Assembly (NCBI RefSeq): GCF_030269365.1 | Contig: NZ_BSTF01000004.1 | Span: 186,001-250,000, forward strand | Source of the DNA: Lentzea sp. NBRC 102530 | GTDB taxonomy: Bacteria; Actinomycetota; Actinomycetes; Mycobacteriales; Pseudonocardiaceae | DNA length: 64,000 bases | Direction of reading: 5' to 3' | Position numbers and translations under genes: made by a program | Shown here: one piece after another, positions 53,899 through 62,487 of the stretch | Layout: every line of letters starts with the position of its first letter | Position numbering within the stretch: position 1 is the first letter of the stretch | Notes under the pieces: model-generated | The model's input: only the letters and a program-made list of their open reading frames with translations | The model's database searches: none | What the model was told of the DNA's origin: nothing

Positions 53899-54509
53899 GA
53901 GATCCGCACCAACGGCAGGAGCACCTGCTCGACGACCTTCTCCACGAACGGCTCGTCGAGCGGGTCCCCGGTCAGCATCAGCCGGTAGATCAACGCGGCG
54001 CCCGCGATCTCGACGGCCATGCCGCGCGGCGCGTCCGCCCTGAGCTCACCGCGTTCGGCGGCCCGGTCGAGGATTCCGCGCAGCACGTCGCGTTGCGAGA
54101 TCAGGAAGGTCTCCCGGAACGCCGCCGCCAGCTCCGGCTCGTGCGGGAGTTCGCCGACGAGCGCCTGGGCCGCCTTGCCGATCGGTCCCGAGAGGAACGC
54201 GGCGAACGACGAGAGGAACTCGCGGAGGTCGCCGGCCAGCGAACCGGTGTCCGGTGCCGCGAGGTTCTGCGTGGCGAGCTGGGTGCACGTGTCGATCACG
54301 AGATCGAGCTTCGACTCCCACCGCCGGTAGATCGTCGCCTTGCCCGCCCTGGCCCTGGCGGCCACGGCGTCCATGGTGAGCGCCCGGTACCCGACCTCGG
54401 CCATCACCTCCAGCGCTGCCTGACGTAAAGCGTCGTCCCTGCTGGCGTCGCGAGGACGACCCCGCTGCGGGGTCCTTCCCTCGTTGAACGCCGTTGTCGA
54501 CACGGCCAT
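53895..54509 (-). CDS. TetR-family transcriptional regulator
   Basis: This 204-residue regulator has an N-terminal helix-turn-helix (G-K-A-T-I-Y-R-R-W with the upstream V-G-Y-R-A-L-T-M-D-A-V-A) and a C-terminal ligand-binding domain of the TetR_C_11 type (E-F-L-S-S-F-A-A-F). ATG 54509 follows GGAGG; the ATG upstream (54587) is not needed. The target is unknown. The neighbouring gene on the same strand encodes a methyltransferase, 223 bp upstream. Confidence 0.9.
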   Translation of the reverse strand: MAVSTTAFNEGRTPQRGRPRDASRDDALRQAALEVMAEVGYRALTMDAVAARARAGKATIYRRWESKLDLVIDTCTQLATQNLAAPDTGSLAGDLREFLSSFAAFLSGPIGKAAQALVGELPHEPELAAAFRETFLISQRDVLRGILDRAAERGELRADAPRGMAVEIAGAALIYRLMLTGDPLDEPFVEKVVEQVLLPLVRIS

Positions 54510-54732
54510 GCCACCTCCTCGTACCAGGGCACGGCTCGTGCGTGTCTCCCCGCCCCTTTGGCGGGACATCCTAGGCGTCTTGCCCATCTTGCAGGGTGAG
54601 CAGCACCCGGTTGTTGTTTCATGTTGTTGTCGGTGGAGTCTTGATTGGCACGATTCAGAAGTCCTACCTTTGGTTCCGGCCCAGGCCAGGCCGTCCCGGA
54701 ACGCGGTGGTGCCGTGCCGGAGAGAGGTCCGA

Positions 54733-55464
54733 TCACCTGCGTGTCGCGGTGGCGAGCTGGGTCAGGTACGGCTTCACGACCCGGCCCCCGTAGCGGGTGT
54801 CTATCAACGACCTGATGTCCTCGATCAGCCGGTCGCGGGCCGGCAGGACGACGTGGTTCGAGTACGTGAGCAGCAGGTCGGCGTAGGCCTCGGTGTCGTA
54901 GGCCAGCTCCCACTCGAAGCGGTGGAACTCGGGGGCGTCGAAGAGATCGCTCTCATCGAACTCCCTCGGGACCGCTGCGGCGGGGGAGAGACGCAGATCC
55001 GGTGGCGTGGAGGGGTCCCAGCGCTCGTAGCACCGCTGCACGTCCACGAAGAACTGCTCGGTGCCGCCCGCCACGTGGTGGGTCGAGATCACCGCCAGCG
55101 TCCCTCCCGGACGCAACGCCGCGGCGCAGCGGGACATCCGGGTGGCCGGGTCGAGCCAGTGGAACGCCGTCGCGCACACCACGAGGTCGAACGGGTCGTC
55201 CGGCAACGGCCAGTGGTCGAAGTCCGCCACGACCACCTCGGCGGCCGGGGCGTGCTCGCGGGCCAGGGCGGCCAGCGCCGGGCTCAGCTCCACGGCCGTG
55301 ACGTGGCCCAGGGCGGTCAACGGCAGCGTGGCCTGACCGGTGCCCGGCGCGATCTCCAGGACGCGCGGACCGGCCAGGTGGGCGAAGAGTTCGGGAGGGT
55401 AGGTCGGACGGGCCCGCCGGTAGCGGGCCGCGTCCCGGCCGAAGGTGGTCCGGAGGTCGGTCAC
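54733..55464 (-). CDS. SAM-dependent class I methyltransferase
   Basis: This 243-residue Rossmann-fold methyltransferase has L-E-I-A-P-G-T-G-Q-A-T-L as motif I and V-V-A-D-F-D-H-W-P-L as the acidic loop. C-A-T-A-F-H-W-L-D-P marks motif IV. The methylated substrate is unknown. Its start overlaps the esterase stop by 4 nt, so the two are co-translated. Confidence 0.88.
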   Translation of the reverse strand: MTDLRTTFGRDAARYRRARPTYPPELFAHLAGPRVLEIAPGTGQATLPLTALGHVTAVELSPALAALAREHAPAAEVVVADFDHWPLPDDPFDLVVCATAFHWLDPATRMSRCAAALRPGGTLAVISTHHVAGGTEQFFVDVQRCYERWDPSTPPDLRLSPAAAVPREFDESDLFDAPEFHRFEWELAYDTEAYADLLLTYSNHVVLPARDRLIEDIRSLIDTRYGGRVVKPYLTQLATATRR

Positions 55465-56588
55465 CCGCCGAATTCAAGCGCGCGGGACGGGAGGGCCGCC
55501 AGGCCGTCGCGGGCGAAACCCGCCCACGTGCTCCGGATGGTCCGCCCCAGTTCGGGGTCCGGCTTGGTGCCCGCGAGCATGCCCGCGCCCAGCCACGGTT
55601 CCGGGTCGAACAGGAACGGCAGCTCCATGCAGTGGCAGGAGCCCCAAGGGCCACCCTCGGGCGCCCACCTGAACAGGTAGGTCGCCACCTCGCCACCCGC
55701 GGCCGTCCAGTCCGCCGCGAACGAGCGCGCGCCGCCGGCGAAGATCAGCTCGGTGACGGCCTCCCAGTGCTCGCGGCTCGGCACGTACGGGCTGCCGTCG
55801 TCCGCGGTGTGGCCGATGAGCAGTTCGACGCGCGACGCGGCCGCGCCCAGATCACCTTCGACGACGGGGGCGAACGGCATGCCGCCGGACGGCCCGAACT
55901 GCGGGCCCACCGACGCGACAGCGGCCGTCTGGGCCTCCAGCACGGCCGCGACGGGCGTCGAGGCGTCGACGGCGATGGCGGCCTGCAGGGCCGCGGTCAT
56001 CTCGGCACGTTCCGGGCCGCGGGTGCCGAGCGGCGCGCTCTGCATGATCGCGCGGTGGAACAGGGACTCGGTGTCGGTCAGCACCAGCGCGTACACGGAG
56101 TCGCCGCCCGCGGACTGGCCGAAGATCGTGACGTTCGCCGGGTCACCGCCGAACGACGCGATGTTGTCGCGCACCCAGCGCAACGCGACGAACTGGTCCT
56201 GCAGACCGAGGTCGTCGCGCAGGTAGCCGAAGACGCCGAGGCGGTAGCTGACGCTGACGACGACCACGCCTTCCGAGGCGAGCAGCGACGCCTCGTACTT
56301 GACCGACTCCCCGCTGCCCGTCACGTAGGCGCCGCCGTGGAACCAGACCATCACCGGCAGGCCGTCGGCGCCGGCGGGCGCGGTGACCGAGAGCACCTGG
56401 CAGTCCTCGGAGAACTCCAGGCCCTCGACCGAGTTCCCGACGACGGCCACCAGTGCGGACGGCGGCTGCGGGCAGGCGGGGCCGCGCTCGTCGCCACGAA
56501 CGCCGTCCCACGCGACGGGAGTCGGTGGGGCGAACCGGGAAGACGTCGCATAACGGATTCCGCGCGCCCGCACGAGGTCAGTGATCAC
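55461..56588 (-). CDS. carboxylesterase type B, short
   Basis: This 375-residue alpha/beta hydrolase has the oxyanion H-G-G in V-W-F-H-G-G-A-Y-V, and the nucleophile elbow G-Q-S-A-G-G. Usual type B esterases are about 480-550 residues, so the chain is compact. It lies next to alcohol dehydrogenase and monooxygenase genes, and could cleave the ester made by a Baeyer-Villiger enzyme (inference). Confidence 0.88.
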   Translation of the reverse strand: MITDLVRARGIRYATSSRFAPPTPVAWDGVRGDERGPACPQPPSALVAVVGNSVEGLEFSEDCQVLSVTAPAGADGLPVMVWFHGGAYVTGSGESVKYEASLLASEGVVVVSVSYRLGVFGYLRDDLGLQDQFVALRWVRDNIASFGGDPANVTIFGQSAGGDSVYALVLTDTESLFHRAIMQSAPLGTRGPERAEMTAALQAAIAVDASTPVAAVLEAQTAAVASVGPQFGPSGGMPFAPVVEGDLGAAASRVELLIGHTADDGSPYVPSREHWEAVTELIFAGGARSFAADWTAAGGEVATYLFRWAPEGGPWGSCHCMELPFLFDPEPWLGAGMLAGTKPDPELGRTIRSTWAGFARDGLAALPSRALEFGG

Positions 56589-56699
56589 GCCTCGATACTA
56601 AGCATGAGTAAGCAATTCCACAGTGTCTCGATTCGGCGGAAACCCGAGGACAGGAGGACGATGTAACGGTTGGGCAACGAGACACGAGGAGGGCTCGGA

Positions 56700-57734
56700 G
56701 TGCGGGCTACGACGATCTACGGCACCAAGGACATCCGCGTCGAGGAGGTGCCGGACGCGGCCGTCCAGGAGGCCACCGACGTCGTCGTCCGGGTCGAGCT
56801 GGCGTGCATCTGCGGCAGCGACCTGTGGGCGTACCGCGGGGTGGCGAAGCGCCAGGAGGGGCAGCGGATCGGGCACGAGTTCCTCGGCATCGTCGAGGAG
56901 GTCGGCGGCGCGGTGAAGTCCGTCAACGTCGGCGACCGCGTCATCGCGCCGTTCGTGTGGAGCGACGGCACGTGCGCGTACTGCCAGGCCGGCCTGCAGA
57001 CGTCGTGCCGTGCCGGTGGTTTCTGGGGCAGCAAGGGCAGCGACGGCGGGCAGGGCGAGGCCGTGCGGGTGCCGCAGGCCGACGGCACGCTCGTCCGGGT
57101 GCCCGCGGACGCCCCGGCGGAGCTGCTGCCCGCGTTCCTGAGCCTCAGCGACGTCATGGGCACCGGCCACCACGCGGCCATGGGCGCTGGTGTCGTGCCC
57201 GGCAGCACGGTCGCGGTCGTCGGTGACGGCGCGGTCGGCCTGTGCGGTGTGCTCGCGGCCAAGCGCCTCGGCGCCGAGCGGATCATCGCGATGGGCCGCC
57301 ACGAGGACCGCGCGAAGATCGCCCGGCTCTTCGGTGCCACGGACCAGGTCGCCGAACGCGGAGAGGCCGCCGTCGAGCGGATCAAGGAGATGACCGACGG
57401 GCTCGGCGCGTCCGCGGTGCTCGAATGCGTTGGCACGGAACAGTCCTGGGAGACCGCGATGGGCATCGTGCGCGACGGCGGCCGGATCGGCTACGTCGGC
57501 GTGCCGCACGAGATGCCGGGGCTGCCGTTGAACAAGCTCTTCGGCCGCAACATCGCCATCGGTGGCGGTGTCGCCCCGGCCCGCGCGTACCTGCCCGAGC
57601 TGCTCGCGGACGTCCTCGCCGGACGCATCGACCCCGGCCCCGTGTTCGACCGGACGGTCTCGCTCGACGACGTCGCCCTGGGCTACCAGGCGATGGACGA
57701 GCGGACCGCCCTCAAGGTCATCGTGCAGCCGTAG
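56700..57734 (+). CDS. zinc-dependent medium-chain alcohol dehydrogenase
   Basis: This 344-residue MDR enzyme has catalytic zinc ligands C-I-C-G-S-D-L near the N-terminus and G-H-E-F-L-G, and a structural zinc lobe with C-A-Y-C...S-C. The NAD(P) motif is V-V-G-D-G-A-V-G-L. GTG 56700 is used because GAGGAGGG precedes it. It oxidises an alcohol and is convergent (17-bp overlap) with the BVMO-like gene. Confidence 0.9.
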   Translation: MRATTIYGTKDIRVEEVPDAAVQEATDVVVRVELACICGSDLWAYRGVAKRQEGQRIGHEFLGIVEEVGGAVKSVNVGDRVIAPFVWSDGTCAYCQAGLQTSCRAGGFWGSKGSDGGQGEAVRVPQADGTLVRVPADAPAELLPAFLSLSDVMGTGHHAAMGAGVVPGSTVAVVGDGAVGLCGVLAAKRLGAERIIAMGRHEDRAKIARLFGATDQVAERGEAAVERIKEMTDGLGASAVLECVGTEQSWETAMGIVRDGGRIGYVGVPHEMPGLPLNKLFGRNIAIGGGVAPARAYLPELLADVLAGRIDPGPVFDRTVSLDDVALGYQAMDERTALKVIVQP

Positions 57735-59205
57735 TCTTCTTCGCCGACGTCAGCACGTAGTCCTCGGCGCGCACGCGCTTGGTCCGCATCCAGTACCGCC
57801 AGGTGAATCCCGGCCACACGGTGCGGTTCACGCCCTGCGCGTCGAGGTACCAGCTCTTGCAGCCGCCCTGGGTCCACACGCCCTTGGTGAGCTTGCGCTG
57901 GAGCTCGCGGTTGAACTCCTGCTGGGCCTCCACCCGCACGTCCAGCTCCGCTGCGCGGTGCCGGTCGAGGAGCCGGAGGCACTGGGAGATGTACCGGATC
58001 TGGGACTCGATCATGAACACGACCGAGTTGTGCCCGAGTCCGGTGTTGGGGCCCAGCAGGAAGAACAGGTTGGGGAAGCCCGAGACCGTGATGCCGAAGT
58101 AGGTCTCGATCCCCGTCTCGCGCCACTTCTTCGCGAGGTCGGCACCGCCCTTGCCCTGGATGTCCAGGTAGTCGAACGAGTCGACGACGTGGAACCCGGT
58201 GCCGTAGATGATGACGTCGACCTCGTGCTCGACGCCCGCACTGTCCACGATGGACTTCTCGCGCACCTCGGAGACCTTGTCCGTCACCAGGTCCACGCTC
58301 GGGTAGCCGAGCGCCGGGTAGAAGTCGTTGGAGATCAGCACGCGCTTGCAGCCCATCGTGTAGTCGGGCTTGAGCTTGCGGCGCAGCTCCGGGTCCGGCA
58401 CCTGCTTCTTCAGGTGCCGCAACGCGATTCCCTGCGCGAACTGCATGATCTTCGGGTTCACCGCGAACCCCAGCGCGGACGACTCGCGGGTCCAGTACAC
58501 GAAGTTGCGGTACGCCCGCTGCGTGAACGGCAGGGCGCGGAACAGCTTCTGCTCCCAGCCGTTGATCGACCGGTCGGCCTTGGGCATGATCCACGGCGGC
58601 GTGCGCTGGAAGATCTTCATCGACGCGACCTGGCCCGCGATCTTCGGCACGAACTGGATCGCCGACGCGCCCGTGCCGATCACGGCCACGCGCTTGCCGG
58701 TCAGGTCGTGGTCGTGGTCCCACTGCGCCGAGTGGAACGCCTTCCCGGCGAAGTTCTCGATGCCCGGCAGTTCGGGGACGTTCGGGATGTGCAACGCGCC
58801 GACGCCCGCGACCAACGCCTGGGCGGTGTAGGTGTCACCCTGCTCGGTCGTCACGGTCCAGTGCTTGGCGTCCTCGTCCCACCGCGCGCCGGACACCTTG
58901 GTGTTGAAGCGGATGTGCGGCCGCAGCCGGTACTTCTCGGTGACGCCCAGCAGGTAGTCCTGGATCTCGCCCTGCCGCGCGAACATCCGCGACCACTTCG
59001 GGTTCATCTCGAACGAGAACGAGTACATGTGCGAGGGCACGTCGCACGCGCAGCCCGGGTAGGAGTTGTCCCGCCAGGTGCCGCCGATGTCGGCCGCCTT
59101 CTCCAGCACCACGAAGTCGTGCTCACCGCGGCGCTTCAGCTCGATGGCCATGCCGAGGCCGGAGAAGCCGGTGCCGATGACGAGCACTTTCGTCGTCCGG
59201 TGCAT
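57718..59205 (-). CDS. type I Baeyer-Villiger-type flavin monooxygenase
   Basis: This 495-residue FAD/NADPH enzyme has G11-x-G-F-S-G16 for FAD. F152-A-G-K-A-F-H158-S-A-Q-W162-D is the Baeyer-Villiger signature FxGxxxHxxxW, followed by V-I-G-T-G-A-S-A-I-Q for NADPH. It would insert oxygen next to a carbonyl to give an ester or lactone. The start is ATG 59205 with a regulator gene diverging from its other side. The convergent ADH and the nearby esterase could work in the same ketone-degradation route. Confidence 0.9.
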   Translation of the reverse strand: MHRTTKVLVIGTGFSGLGMAIELKRRGEHDFVVLEKAADIGGTWRDNSYPGCACDVPSHMYSFSFEMNPKWSRMFARQGEIQDYLLGVTEKYRLRPHIRFNTKVSGARWDEDAKHWTVTTEQGDTYTAQALVAGVGALHIPNVPELPGIENFAGKAFHSAQWDHDHDLTGKRVAVIGTGASAIQFVPKIAGQVASMKIFQRTPPWIMPKADRSINGWEQKLFRALPFTQRAYRNFVYWTRESSALGFAVNPKIMQFAQGIALRHLKKQVPDPELRRKLKPDYTMGCKRVLISNDFYPALGYPSVDLVTDKVSEVREKSIVDSAGVEHEVDVIIYGTGFHVVDSFDYLDIQGKGGADLAKKWRETGIETYFGITVSGFPNLFFLLGPNTGLGHNSVVFMIESQIRYISQCLRLLDRHRAAELDVRVEAQQEFNRELQRKLTKGVWTQGGCKSWYLDAQGVNRTVWPGFTWRYWMRTKRVRAEDYVLTSAKKTTAAR

Positions 59206-59229
59206 GGGGGATTCCCTCCGCTCGCGGTG

Positions 59230-59258
59230 CCTACTTCGCAGTAGGTTACTCGAAGTAA
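59230..59258. promoter_or_regulatory. double palindrome operator in TetR/BVMO divergent promoter
   Basis: CCTACT-TCGC-AGTAGG (59230-59245) is directly followed by TTACT-CGA-AGTAA (59246-59258), two adjacent dyads sharing the TACT/AGTA arms. They stand 25 bp before the monooxygenase start and 24 bp before the TetR GTG, in the right place for a repressor controlling both genes. Confidence 0.7.
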
Positions 59259-59281
59259 GTTACGAGCGGTAGACTCCGTTC

Positions 59282-59896
59282 GTGACTGCTCCGCGGCGCC
59301 GCATGCCCAAGGCCCAGCGCATGGCTCAAATGCTCACGGTCGCGGAGGAGATCTTCGCCGAGCAGGGGTACCTGGCCACGTCGATGGACGAGATCGCCGA
59401 ACGCGTCGGCGTCTCGAAACCGATGCTGTACGAGTACTTCGGCTCGAAGGAAGGCCTGCTCATCGGGTGCATCCACCGGGCGCGCACCGAACTGCGGGAG
59501 AAGACCGCGGCGGCGATCTCGGGCGCGCGGAACCCCGAGGAGTTCCTCCGGCTGGGGCTGCTGGCGTTCTTCGAGTTCATCGACGAGCACCGCAGGTCGT
59601 GGGCGCTGCTGCGGCAGGAGGCGGCCGTGGCCGTGCCGTCGGCCCAGGAAGAGGTGGAAGGCATCCGTCAGCAACAGACGGACATGATCGGGGCCGTCCT
59701 GGCGTCGTTCACGCCGGACATCGACCCGCTGGAGGCGGAGGCGTTCGCGGAGATCGTCGTCGGGGCGACGGAACGGCTCGCGGTGTGGATGGAGCGCAGG
59801 CCCAAGGTCGGACCCGCGCTCGCAACCGACTACGTGATGAACGTGGTCTGGCCGGGTGTCGCTATGAAGCTGCCCGAACCCGCTCCGCACGCATAG
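59282..59896 (+). CDS. TetR-family transcriptional regulator of BVMO gene
   Basis: This 204-residue TetR regulator has an HTH in S-M-D-E-I-A-E-R-V-G-V-S-K-P-M-L-Y-E-Y-F-G-S-K. The helical C-terminal domain binds an effector, perhaps the monooxygenase substrate. The start is GTG 59282. The palindromic pair just upstream is its likely operator. The last 35 bp overlap the convergent gatD gene. Confidence 0.9.
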   Translation: MTAPRRRMPKAQRMAQMLTVAEEIFAEQGYLATSMDEIAERVGVSKPMLYEYFGSKEGLLIGCIHRARTELREKTAAAISGARNPEEFLRLGLLAFFEFIDEHRRSWALLRQEAAVAVPSAQEEVEGIRQQQTDMIGAVLASFTPDIDPLEAEAFAEIVVGATERLAVWMERRPKVGPALATDYVMNVVWPGVAMKLPEPAPHA

Positions 59897-60569
59897 CGGC
59901 GACGGCGGGCAGGTCGATCGGCGCGAGCTTCGTGCCCGTCGCCCACTCGATCAGCATGTCCGCCAGAGCGGGGTTGCGCGGCAGCACCGGGCCGTGCAGG
60001 TAGGTGCAGACGATCCGGCCCTGCACGGCGCCCTCGACGCTGCCGTCGTTGCCGGTACCGACCTTGACGTGCGCCAGCGGCCGTGCGGCCGGGCCCAGCG
60101 TGGTGCGGCCCTGGTGGTTCTCGAAGCCGATCAACGGGCCCGCGAACAGGCCGTCCGCCGGCTCGGCCACGACCTCGCCGATGGCACGGCTGCCACCCGC
60201 GTGCGAGGAAGAGTCGATCAGGCCCATGCCGGGGTGCGTGACGTTGTCGGCACGGGTGAAGCTCTCGCCGAAGATCTGGATGCCGGCGCAGACGCCCAGC
60301 ACCACGGCGTTCTTCGTGACGGCGCGCTGCAGACCGGGGTGCTCGCGCAGGTGCTTGACCGCCAGGGTCTGCGCGGTGTCCTCACCGCCGCCGACGACGT
60401 AGATGTCGCACGAGTCCGGCACCGGCTGGCCGTAGTTGATCGGCACGATCTCGGCCTTGATGCCGCGCCACTTCATGCGCTTCTCGAGGACCACGGCGTT
60501 ACCGAAGTCGCCGTACGTGCCGAGGAGATCCGGCAGCACGAGCGCGATCTGGATTGTCGACTCACTCAT
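59862..60569 (-). CDS. gatD: glutamine amidotransferase subunit GatD of lipid II amidation
   Basis: This 235-residue class I amidotransferase supplies ammonia to MurT for converting the D-glutamate of lipid II to D-isoglutamine. The catalytic Cys94 is in V-L-G-V-C-A-G-I-Q, and F-E-N-H-Q-G-R-T holds the conserved GatD/CobB-type segment. ATG 60569 overlaps the murT stop by 8 nt, so the complex subunits are coupled. Confidence 0.95.
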   Translation of the reverse strand: MSESTIQIALVLPDLLGTYGDFGNAVVLEKRMKWRGIKAEIVPINYGQPVPDSCDIYVVGGGEDTAQTLAVKHLREHPGLQRAVTKNAVVLGVCAGIQIFGESFTRADNVTHPGMGLIDSSSHAGGSRAIGEVVAEPADGLFAGPLIGFENHQGRTTLGPAARPLAHVKVGTGNDGSVEGAVQGRIVCTYLHGPVLPRNPALADMLIEWATGTKLAPIDLPAVAAMRAERVRAAS

Positions 60570-61809
60570 CAGCGGCAGCCCTGGCATTCAAGTCGCGGAA
60601 CGCGGTGTAGTTGGCGATGACCTCGACCGCGCCCTGGGGCATCTGGTCGATGGCCTTCAACGGGTCCGGCACGATCGTGTGCTGGACCTCGGCGTACGTG
60701 AGACGCACGGCCAGGTCGGTGGCGCGTTCGCCGGCGGCGATGACCGTGCGGCCCTGCAGGCGTTCGAACGGGACGTCCCACAGCCACGACAGGTCGCGGC
60801 CGTCGGCCTCCTGGGCGTTGATCACCAGGACGGCCGGGTGGTTGGCCTCCTTGACGACCGTGAGCGTCTCGCTCCAGCCCGCGGGGTTCTTCGACAGCAA
60901 CAAGCGCGCGCTGCGGCCGTTGCGCTGGATCGTGCGGTAGCGGCCGCTGACGTTGGAGACGCCGCGCAGGCGCCGCACCGCCTCGTCCGCGGGCACGCCC
61001 ATCGCGTGCGCCGCCGCGGCCGCCATGACGGCGTTGGCCTGGTTGAACTTGCCCGGCAGCGTGAGGCGCAGCTCCAGCTTGCGGTGCTCCGGCGTGATCA
61101 TGGCCTCGTCGGCGGTGATCCAGCTCGGGTGCGGGCGCGCCAGGTCGCAGCCGGTGCAGTGCCAGTGCTCGCCCTGCCAGCGGATCGGGTTGCCGCAACG
61201 GGGGCAGCTCGCCGAGTCGTGGTGCCAGCCGGTGCCGGTCGCGACCCAGACGACCTTGGCGGCGTTCCACGCGGCGCTCGTCACCATCACGTCGTCGCAG
61301 TTGGCGACGATCGTGCAGTTCTGCAGCTTGTTCACGGCGTCGCGCAGCGAGCGTTCGATCGTGCGGACCTCGCCCACCCGGTCGAGCTGGTCGCGCGACA
61401 GGTTCAGGATCACCGCGACCGACGGGTTGCTGGCGCCCGCGACGGCCGGGAAGTAGGCCTCGTCGCACTCCAGCACGGCGTACGGCGCGTCCGGCTGCTT
61501 CGAGAGCGCCGTGACGTGGCCGTCGGGCATGTTCGCGCCGCTGTGGTTCGTGGCGACCTCGCCCAGCGCGCCCACGGCCCTCGCCAGCATCATCGTGCTG
61601 GTGGTCTTGCCGTTGGTGCCCGTGACGACGGCGACGTTGCGGCCCTGCGTGAGGCGGCCCAGCGCCTGCGGGTCGAGCTTCAGCGCGACCCGGCCGCCGA
61701 TCATGCCACCGGCGCCGAGGCCCATCTTCTGCGACAACGTGGAGCTCAGGTTGCCCAGCTTCACGGCGGCTGCGGTCCGCAGAGGGAGGCGGGCGGGGGA
61801 ATCGTTCAC
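60562..61809 (-). CDS. murT: lipid II isoglutaminyl synthase subunit MurT
   Basis: This 415-residue Mur-ligase-like ATPase subunit has G-T-N-G-K-T-T at 64-70 for ATP, a four-Cys zinc ribbon (C-P-R-C ... C-T-G-C, about 205-224) and the C-terminal DUF1727-type domain. With GatD it amidates lipid II in the cytoplasm at the membrane. GTG 61809 is used; the open frame upstream overlaps a separate leader. It stands 77 bp behind the XRE regulator gene. Confidence 0.95.
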   Translation of the reverse strand: MNDSPARLPLRTAAAVKLGNLSSTLSQKMGLGAGGMIGGRVALKLDPQALGRLTQGRNVAVVTGTNGKTTSTMMLARAVGALGEVATNHSGANMPDGHVTALSKQPDAPYAVLECDEAYFPAVAGASNPSVAVILNLSRDQLDRVGEVRTIERSLRDAVNKLQNCTIVANCDDVMVTSAAWNAAKVVWVATGTGWHHDSASCPRCGNPIRWQGEHWHCTGCDLARPHPSWITADEAMITPEHRKLELRLTLPGKFNQANAVMAAAAAHAMGVPADEAVRRLRGVSNVSGRYRTIQRNGRSARLLLSKNPAGWSETLTVVKEANHPAVLVINAQEADGRDLSWLWDVPFERLQGRTVIAAGERATDLAVRLTYAEVQHTIVPDPLKAIDQMPQGAVEVIANYTAFRDLNARAAADE

Positions 61810-61886
61810 CCCAAAGACTCTACCGGCGTTGGACTTTGCCCCTTTCCGCACGGTCGTTTCGTTGCTGTGAACCGGGTTCGGTACAA

Positions 61887-62372
61887 CTACCGGCTCAGCC
61901 CGCGCAGGATCCTGATGAGCTCCACAGTGGGCAACTGGCACAGCTGAGCCATGTTCTCCAGCGCCGGCAGGTCGAGGTGGATCTCCGGGGACGCACCGGG
62001 CGGCAACGCGTGCAACCGTCCGGCCGCCCACCGCTTCAACGGCAGGATGCGCGGGTTGTCGCTCGCGGCGATCGCGGTGAGGCTCAGCGACAGGTGCCCG
62101 GCAGGGGTGTCGCCGAAGAAGCGTTCGTGCACACGAGCGAGGACTTCGTGCGCCGGAACGTCCAGGGCGTGGCAGATCTCCACCAGGCGCACGACGGAAC
62201 ACTGCCGCGTGCCCAGCTCGTACGTCGCGAGCGTCTGCAGCGAGATCTCGGTCTGCAACCGCTTGTTCAGTTCCTTGCGGGTCCATCCGCGCTGCTTGCG
62301 AAGGCTGCGGATCTCATCACCGAGCACGCGCTGGTACGCCGCTGTGTCGATTTGGCCGTTCGCAGTCTGCAC
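61887..62372 (-). CDS. XRE-family regulator
   Basis: This 161-residue regulator has an N-terminal Cro/C1-type HTH (L-R-K-Q-R-G-W-T-R-K-E-L-N, L-A-T-Y-E-L-G-T-R) and a C-terminal helical extension of about 85 residues. GTG 62372 is chosen because GGAGGGACC precedes it; another GTG at 62402 lacks this. It stands upstream of murT and between cell-wall genes; its target is unknown. Confidence 0.85.
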   Translation of the reverse strand: MQTANGQIDTAAYQRVLGDEIRSLRKQRGWTRKELNKRLQTEISLQTLATYELGTRQCSVVRLVEICHALDVPAHEVLARVHERFFGDTPAGHLSLSLTAIAASDNPRILPLKRWAAGRLHALPPGASPEIHLDLPALENMAQLCQLPTVELIRILRGLSR

Positions 62373-62487
62373 TGGTCCCTCCACCCCGTGAGCGGGTCTC
62401 ACGGTGATGGAAGGCGCTCGTGCTTCGTCGCTTACGCAACTTACTGGCAGAATCCCCCGAACGGGCTATACATCTCTACTCTCAGTA

